Source of the DNA: Gracilaria vermiculophylla
Taxonomy: Eukaryota; Rhodophyta; Florideophyceae; Gracilariales; Gracilariaceae
Reading direction: 5' to 3'
Length of the DNA stretch: 56,123 nt
Assembly (NCBI GenBank): GCA_019155205.2
Contig: JAHNZQ020000172.1
Coordinates: 2,355,984 to 2,412,106 of the forward strand
Part shown: one piece after another, positions 51,501 to 56,123 of the stretch
How positions within the stretch are numbered: position 1 is the stretch's first letter
Layout: the number at the start of each line of letters is the position of its first letter
The notes under the pieces: generated by a model
What the model saw: the letters and a program-made list of their open reading frames with translations, nothing else
Database searches by the model: none
Told to the model about the DNA's origin: nothing
Program-made: the position numbers and the translations under genes

Positions 51501-52688
51501 TCAGTCGCGCCAATGTCACCGATGCAAAACTACACTCCTGTTGCTGGTATCTACTACGGAAATTCGTCACCTTCCGAGGAAGCTATGTCACCCATTGACA
51601 GTGGGTCAGATAAGATTGGAATCCCGGAGTATCCCGAGTATGAGGTACTGAGGGATACGGAAAACGACAATGAAGACTCGGTGTTTGGCTCTGAACCGAA
51701 TACTCCTGTTCCTAAAGAAAAGTCTGGATGGCGGGATGCACAACCAGTAAGATCGCGAGACTTGAGTGAGCAAGTACGAGATTCTGTCGCTGTTCAACTG
51801 GCAAGTTTATCATCTGTCCATGGTGATCGTGGGACAGGTGATAGAACAACCGGCAAAATGGTCCCTGAAGTCTTACTTCGCGACTGGTCTGGAAACACTC
51901 CCATCGAACCAACTGTGGAAGTAGTTGATTCGGCTCCTAACTCGCGGTCTTCAGAATCATATATTTTTCGCAAGGACCGGTTCCCTCCAGGAGTTCAGCG
52001 GAGTGACATCAGATTTTCTCGAACTGCAAGTCAACCGAGTAATGAAGTGCGTGATAGGCTCCAGGACGCAAAGGACCGCCTCCTTCGCCTGTCTCGTCAC
52101 AATGTGATCGAAGAGCGTTTAATGCACAACCAACGCCATCTGGACCACAATTACGGGCAATTTTCAAAGTCAAAGTCAGTGTATCAGAATTATGGTGGAC
52201 TGGTTACCGAAGAAGAGGGTTCAACCGTGAGGAATGAACATACGGCCACTGCGCAAATAGGCGTTGGGCGATCTGTGGCTTTTGAACGTCGCCATCACTT
52301 GAGAGGAAATGGGCGAAGTCGAACTTTTGAACCGGCTCTGCCAAAAGGTTTTGCCGTAGACCCAGTTCTGCAAGATTTTCAAGTGCCCGTGACTCGAAAG
52401 TCACTATCAGAAGCTGGAGGGCAAGGAAGGCGGTTGGACGCCTCTACTCCATTCGTAGATGAAGAATCCTATGTGGAGGACGCACGGGGCATACGAAAAG
52501 CGGACTTGAGCTTCAAGCCGTCGAACAATGATGCACGCCCAATTCACCTTCCCTTGAACCGTAGACAGGTATCGGATGTGGACCTTACGTCTGGTGCGAC
52601 GAGGGATGAAAACCAGGCTTTGAGGGGTGTTGTGGGAAGACTGGTGAATAGAATGCAAAGTGCAAAACGCATGCTGTCAACTAGTTAA
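48600..52688 (+). CDS. Large disordered protein with predicted N-myristoylation site
   Basis: Protein of 1362 residues from ATG 48600. The start MGNTVSRSHIRD fits the N-myristoyltransferase consensus: Gly2, Ser6, no forbidden residue at 3, and basic residues following. This is why I chose it over the open frame further upstream. The rest is mostly low-order sequence rich in Ser, Pro, Asp and Arg, with short conserved-looking islands such as KVVSFNENVHVVTYP (about residue 170). Near the C-terminus there is a likely helix (DRLQDAKDRLLRLSRHN, about 1150) and a final helix (RGVVGRLVNRMQSAKRML). No enzyme domain is seen. A membrane-tethered scaffold or signalling adaptor is inference. Numerous Ser-Pro sites suggest phosphorylation. 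Confidence 0.75.
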   Translation: MGNTVSRSHIRDAERGVARTTRENTRRNAVPLPLPQQPPSFSSTSTELHSDFTPHHAPRSISFPDHSAPPVCSPHDAHRLRLHPGASSSLPAPAAKRRARHVSADIPFVSPVPHPVSPSARSNSAQDSLLAIAPAHPSLLDPSLPATTFRECHAARTQSPIRVDKPPRARKVVSFNENVHVVTYPCDNSSGYSSGGEQPREEAYPDKARKKRGRSVFRLLHKVAGIEPEPSGCFSGQYDACCGLLNSATDNACQDYSAQHQVIQTRMLDYESQKDQPQFTENDRLSYKTRNRKSAKPPPDTYSRAKGDPVTDDYDYTERHDSLTEPSNLSQPHILFHEGRIPAPVNRSNSSFDISPLWQRLKHVDELDDIDNSRRPVSRNDDIEEDEVRPAPQSSKYLKRSHELKPSSISHSRRSRPLPNPSRSNSAATSVVPPPDPQRMRRIDVGLDDATMTDDARIPTFENGLRESLPHPELNSPSDMRKRRSFDPSVNNVDKPSPVPFPRSASASKPPLPRSKSSACDSEPSFVALQTVNHKSTSLPASSARPGILVQIRGSDRVPTAAQKPDQKYVPVLSNDDLLSVKKPPLPNRKTSQLAEEKKTFMQAIANAENVLQMPTDEQTHASVVPLTQPRARNRDLLEKGSQTGSHVSKRIRSEEARHDMEIKPDSFGTLSSPLTPDSKTEKSFSFKSFPSVPKDNADSQRHHVQPDLQAPEIFSGRASTAFECSNLPEPYSPKVCDEPTLRSSKAARTGTNRISNENGIHEEVESYGHESQGHEVHDAERQRCQMMSTFVDLQTTNVAEREIPQVGNSVAMNSEDHGPDSIFAISSDNEDSAPSLENVVPTVVDPNAAEPVALSSRDFRRHSKRISAQAHYNFAENESLTFAVLNKKDHLINEPRSKPSLPRARSATASHSDDGKPEGVDIFEAANRAAVDINALVEQSKENDSAVGSLDGLDLEPVVLPGDDDYSVAPMSPMQNYTPVAGIYYGNSSPSEEAMSPIDSGSDKIGIPEYPEYEVLRDTENDNEDSVFGSEPNTPVPKEKSGWRDAQPVRSRDLSEQVRDSVAVQLASLSSVHGDRGTGDRTTGKMVPEVLLRDWSGNTPIEPTVEVVDSAPNSRSSESYIFRKDRFPPGVQRSDIRFSRTASQPSNEVRDRLQDAKDRLLRLSRHNVIEERLMHNQRHLDHNYGQFSKSKSVYQNYGGLVTEEEGSTVRNEHTATAQIGVGRSVAFERRHHLRGNGRSRTFEPALPKGFAVDPVLQDFQVPVTRKSLSEAGGQGRRLDASTPFVDEESYVEDARGIRKADLSFKPSNNDARPIHLPLNRRQVSDVDLTSGATRDENQALRGVVGRLVNRMQSAKRMLSTS

Positions 52689-53016
52689 CCTATGGGTTCT
52701 TGAATGCCCTGCCAAAGTTCTTCGGAAAGCTTTCTATGTATATATTCGCTAAAGCATGTACAAATTACATATGTATACACTCGTGTTAGCGAAAACCCTT
52801 CTTTCCGATTTACATTTCTTGACGGTTGTCCGTTCTCGCTCCTACATAAGCCAAATAACTGTCGAGCGGTAAGGACGTTAAAACGCGCCACACTTTTGGC
52901 AGTCCATTTATGGAAAAGCCGAAGCATTTCATCTTTTTGAGACAACGTAGCTACCAAGCGAACGTTTCAACACATCTCAATTCTTTTCTGTCGCGAACTT
53001 TTACTGCCACGAGCTT
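52689..53016. other. Convergent 3' spacer
   Basis: About 330 bases between the stops of the myristoylated-protein gene and the small membrane-protein gene. AT-rich, with TATGTATATA and ATATGTATACAC runs near 52734-52780. Nothing else recognised. Confidence 0.6.
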
Positions 53017-53325
53017 TTACGCTGGCCCTACCATTCCCCCGGGCACAAAATCACGCGCGAGTGAAGCCAAGATGGCCAGCGCAAATATTGCGAACATGAT
53101 GACAAAGCTTGTCACTCCCCAAAATGATACTTGTCCATCCTCTTGCTCTGTAGAAGAAAGACCTTCGGGCTTCTTATCGTTACTTGTATCACTCATATGC
53201 AATGCAGCCCGGTGGAATCGACCCGGAGAGGAACGAACGCCTTTTGGCCTCGATTGACTCACATGAGTATTTAGTAGAGGTGAGGACCGTGTTCCACCTA
53301 GAGTTAGAGTCGGGATAAAAGCCAT
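53017..53325 (-). CDS. Small single-pass membrane protein with plastid-type presequence
   Basis: Protein of 102 residues from ATG 53325 (an upstream TTG is not a credible start). Residues 1-50 are Ser/Thr/Arg-rich without acidic residues (MAFIPTLTLGGTRSSPLL ... FHRAALHMS), the composition of a chloroplast transit peptide, with a plausible cleavage near AALHMS. A short acidic linker (EGLSSTEQEDGQ) is followed by FWGVTSF and one membrane helix (about 70-90), then LARDFVPGGMVGPA. The layout is like small thylakoid or photosystem-associated subunits, but I cannot assign it to one. Confidence 0.55.
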   Translation of the reverse strand: MAFIPTLTLGGTRSSPLLNTHVSQSRPKGVRSSPGRFHRAALHMSDTSNDKKPEGLSSTEQEDGQVSFWGVTSFVIMFAIFALAILASLARDFVPGGMVGPA

Positions 53326-54147
53326 GTTCAGGAAAGTTGCGCTGCGTTTCAAGCTCCGGTTTCGTGTAGTCCGCTTGTTCCCGCGTAGCGCGTTATAGAG
53401 AACAGATGAACCGTGGTGGGTCCTTCACCAGCCACAAGAACTCCTGCACCTTGGGTTACCAGGAGTACAAAAGTTGAAACTACGCAGACATACGTTATAA
53501 ACAGGCAAAAAATTACCCTTAAGGTATGAATTACGGAAGCCTTTCATGCAACGGTGCCCGACAAGGCCACGAATCTCCCAGATTTTGGAAATTCTAATGA
53601 TCCCCCATATCTCACTCTTTCTCTTTTGATTCTTCAGCTGAAAACTGAAAGAAGTTTTGACTTTTCGTTTCATTCATTCTTCCACAAGCTATACTCGTGA
53701 TGGGGGAGTCCCGCATCACCGCCGATGAACAGTGGTATATCCTTTGACTTCCGCTCTTGGTAACTAGGCATTGTTTAGACTTTTATGCTTGGTTTTAGTC
53801 ATGGAATTGCACCTCGGGAAACTTGGTTCTGAATGTCGAAGCCTCTACTGCTACCGTTCTCCTCTTTTCCCCCTGCCGTTTCTGACCTCGAGGTGAAGAC
53901 AATTGCCCGCCGTACTGTTGATTCGTGGTTGTTCGAGCGAATCCCAACTCGGGGAGAATCCTGGTCCACTCCTAACTGGCCTTGAACATGTTCTTTCATG
54001 TTCCACCGCGTACATAATCAGGGGTAGACTATGGGCTCGCTCCAGCTGAAACAAGATGAGATTTTTCTGATATCACTGTTTTAATACTTCAGCTGTGTTA
54101 TTTATAAGTTTGCAAATGAGCAATAGCGGAACAAGCGATTGCAAACA
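53326..54147. other. 820-base spacer, no gene supported
   Basis: Two minus-strand frames of 82 and 66 codons (53425-53673 and 53799-53999) are present; the first starts MKRKVKTSFSFQL and is Lys/Ile-rich, and neither has a recognised motif. The stretch must hold the promoter of the small membrane-protein gene and the 3' end of the secreted-protein gene. Confidence 0.4.
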
Positions 54148-55215
54148 CTAAACCGTGTTCAGAATGAAGTCGTTTCTCGGCTTAAATGGTGAGTCCAAAG
54201 TTACCAGAATAGATTTGTTTTCCACACACGGGCAGTTCCCATTTGGCAAAGTATCCCCGACTGGCTTGTATCCAACGATATCGTCCTTGTTACACCATGA
54301 TGAACCCAGCACGTCACACATAGTGCGAGGCGATGTACTTTCCTTTTCCACACACTCTCCCGAAACACCCGGAACTGGTGCATACAGTTTTCTGCTTCCA
54401 ACGTCCCGTTGAGAACACCGGCAACCGCAACTCATGATGATCTCAGAGATGAAAGCTGCAGCACGAGTTTCAGTCTTACTTTTTTGCAAAACCGCGTACA
54501 TGATGACGAGTGTGTCGATTGATTTCGTGAAAGACGCAGTGATGCGGCACCTCTCCGACTCCGGGTTGTCCCGGCCGAAAGGGCAGTTCACCATCTCGTT
54601 AGACCCGTAATGGCCACCAGGCACATTCTGAGAGCCGTTGGCTTTAAGACCCATTTGAGTCATAGCCGCAGCGACCACCGTGTAGTTTTGGGGAACAAGC
54701 AAAGTTTGGTTGTAGAACTTAAGTTTTGGCCTCACGATCTCAGCCTCTCGTAGACCGAAAATCGCCATACTTTCCTTCCATCCATCACCCGATTTGACTC
54801 CCGGTTCGGCATCGATATCATCCATATCAATGCTAGTTGGCTGGAAGGTCCATCCATTTGCCGTGATAACAATGGCTTGCATTGATTCATACAACATCTC
54901 GCCCCCTTGCTGCTTCACCAGACATTCGTCATCTGATAGCAGCGCTTCGTGACCAATGAGCGTGTAGTTGCCGGCAAATTGATCTCCAGTCGGGTTCTGT
55001 GAGTTCTCCTTGCAATTGTTGACATCATATCGGGCGGCTTTAATCTCTCGAAACCCATCGGTATCATCAAACGTTTGTACCTTGTTCGGGGCTCCCAAAA
55101 TCTGATGGATGGGAATATACTTCGAGCATGACGACTCGACCTCGCCGAAATATCCAGTGAACAGAATGCCTGCCGCAAGAATGAACATCAGCGAGAAATG
55201 AGTCGACGGAGACAT
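54148..55215 (-). CDS. Secreted Cys-rich glycoprotein, unknown family
   Basis: Protein of 355 residues from ATG 55215. Residues 1-28 are a signal peptide (hydrophobic core FSLMFILAAGILFTGYF, then GEVESS). The mature protein has about 16 Cys, clustered toward the C-terminus (MSCGCRCSQRD, GECVEKE, SSWCNKDD, NCPCVENK). There are about five N-glycosylation sequons (NYT twice, NQT, NGS, NKS). There is no membrane helix or GPI-type tail. It is probably an extracellular matrix or periplasmic protein of the cell surface. I do not recognise the fold. Confidence 0.75.
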   Translation of the reverse strand: MSPSTHFSLMFILAAGILFTGYFGEVESSCSKYIPIHQILGAPNKVQTFDDTDGFREIKAARYDVNNCKENSQNPTGDQFAGNYTLIGHEALLSDDECLVKQQGGEMLYESMQAIVITANGWTFQPTSIDMDDIDAEPGVKSGDGWKESMAIFGLREAEIVRPKLKFYNQTLLVPQNYTVVAAAMTQMGLKANGSQNVPGGHYGSNEMVNCPFGRDNPESERCRITASFTKSIDTLVIMYAVLQKSKTETRAAAFISEIIMSCGCRCSQRDVGSRKLYAPVPGVSGECVEKESTSPRTMCDVLGSSWCNKDDIVGYKPVGDTLPNGNCPCVENKSILVTLDSPFKPRNDFILNTV

Positions 55216-56123
55216 ACTGAAAGCTTTGAGCGACCTTGGTTCGACAGCGAGATGCTTTTCACAGTTGAGGTTCGATCGAATGCGGGATTTGGCTCACATG
55301 CTGAGGCGCTCAAGCCCGGGAGGCTTTTATACTGCTCACATTTCGTCTTCAGCCGTCGGCACCTTGAGAGCAGCTATTAAAGTATTGATTCGAAGCTTCG
55401 TTGAAGTTTAGGGTTATCACGAACAAGTATCTCATGCGAATTGAGAAAGCTGGGGCCTCTTCCTAATTGGAAAGCAAGTCTTGGGAGGGTCATCGTTCCT
55501 GATCCAAACGCCTCGGGACGGGGGGGACTGTGTTACGATCGAGTTCCGCGGATATGTAAGGGACGCATTTCCTAAGTTGTGGGTTCACTGGCCTTAAATT
55601 TGATGAGGTCAAAGGCATAACCGCGCCATGGACCCGACCAAATCTTTCCAATGCGGCAAATGCTCACGGCGCTCGCTAGCTCATGATTACTACAGTAGCC
55701 ACCTGGTTCGGGGTAAGGTGGTCGCACTTGTGAAAGACATTGCACGCGCAGCAAAGTCTTGAAGCGGGCAGGGCCGCGAAATAGTCGAGACGAAGCAAGG
55801 AAGGTAATATGCATACGCATATCCACTACTCGCGAGGCACAATGCTCTTCGTTATATGTTTCATGGTGTTATCGTGATCTTCTGCTCTATTTGTGAGTGT
55901 GACGCAGGCTACCTTATCAGCTGTCCGCACAAACACTGCGAACATCATCAGCATTCACACCAAATGCAATCATCCTTTTATCAAGTTAAGTTATATCCTC
56001 AATCGTATCTTTTACCCTCCTCCGCCTTCTACCTTAATTTACACCACTCAATTCACAGAGCTCCGCACCGCGTTCTCTATGTTTTCCAGCCTTCTCCCGT
56101 CAACCCGGTTCGTCCCCTCTGGC
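55216..56123. other. Window end, no gene supported
   Basis: Contains the promoter of the secreted-protein gene and otherwise unassigned sequence. An 84-codon minus-strand frame (55572-55826, ATG start) includes PPYPEPGGYCSNHE and IGKIWSGPWRGYAFDL but matches nothing I know. A G run lies at 55519-55526. The last ~100 bases are C/T-rich and may lead into a gene beyond the window. Confidence 0.4.

Noticed and set aside
1..56123. tRNA genes, rRNA genes, CRISPR arrays
   Set aside because: I looked for the B-box consensus, rRNA-like blocks and regular spaced repeats and saw none; a covariance-model scan would be needed to exclude divergent tRNAs.

Overview
This is a nuclear contig segment from a photosynthetic eukaryote with compact, intron-poor genes. 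Long uninterrupted reading frames dominate, introns are few and short (about 86-193 bases, GTAAGT/GTACGT-type donors), and most gene neighbours are separated by less than about 1 kb. A nuclear copy of bacterial-type release factor 3 with a plastid-like presequence points to a plastid-bearing alga. A small unicellular red alga is my best guess, but that is inference and no lineage-specific marker settles it. The window contains one 100-base assembly gap (37350-37449).

Layout. 1-2.5 kb: AT-rich, no host gene, but a complete though dead Tc1/mariner element (1121-2395). 2.5-12.3 kb: a giant RS-rich protein with a BED-like zinc finger (minus) and a type II membrane glycosyltransferase (plus). 12.3-19.8 kb: a MAP kinase, then a very GC-rich block with ZNRD2-like, QCR9, AUR1/PAP2-like and type I membrane protein genes (all minus), bounded by a 94-base G run and a C tract. 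19.8-24.5 kb: a three-repeat MYB (MYB3R) and COQ9 (plus). 24.5-34 kb: an ADA2-type SAGA adaptor with a huge C-terminal tail, then a second GC-rich block with a BET1-like SNARE and a double B-box protein, then 2.5 kb without a recognisable gene. 34-46.9 kb: eIF2 gamma, a pfkB-family kinase, the gap region with palindromes and an ankyrin relic, a degenerate aminotransferase-like protein, CTR9 (Paf1 complex), plastid RF3 and ribosomal protein uL1 (RPL10A). 46.9-56.1 kb: an MMS2/UEV1 ubiquitin E2 variant (three exons) divergent from a 1362-residue predicted N-myristoylated disordered protein, a small plastid-type membrane protein and a secreted Cys-rich glycoprotein.

The genes are a housekeeping mixture rather than one pathway: transcription (ADA2, CTR9, MYB3R), translation (eIF2 gamma, uL1, plastid RF3), mitochondrial respiration (QCR9, COQ9), membrane traffic and lipids (BET1, AUR1-like), signalling (MAPK) and ubiquitin (UEV1). 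Five genes (ZNRD2-like, QCR9, COQ9, BET1, UEV1) and the B-box gene only make sense when short introns are removed; I assembled these by eye from donor/acceptor sites and family homology.

I found no obvious new defence or biosynthetic system. The most unusual items are a MAP kinase with a TNY activation motif, long C tracts lying on the sense strand just upstream of several start codons, a CDE/CHR-like palindromic site upstream of the MYB3R gene, an aminotransferase-fold protein that keeps its lysine but has lost the other cofactor residues, and an ADA2 with about 1000 extra residues containing two minisatellites.
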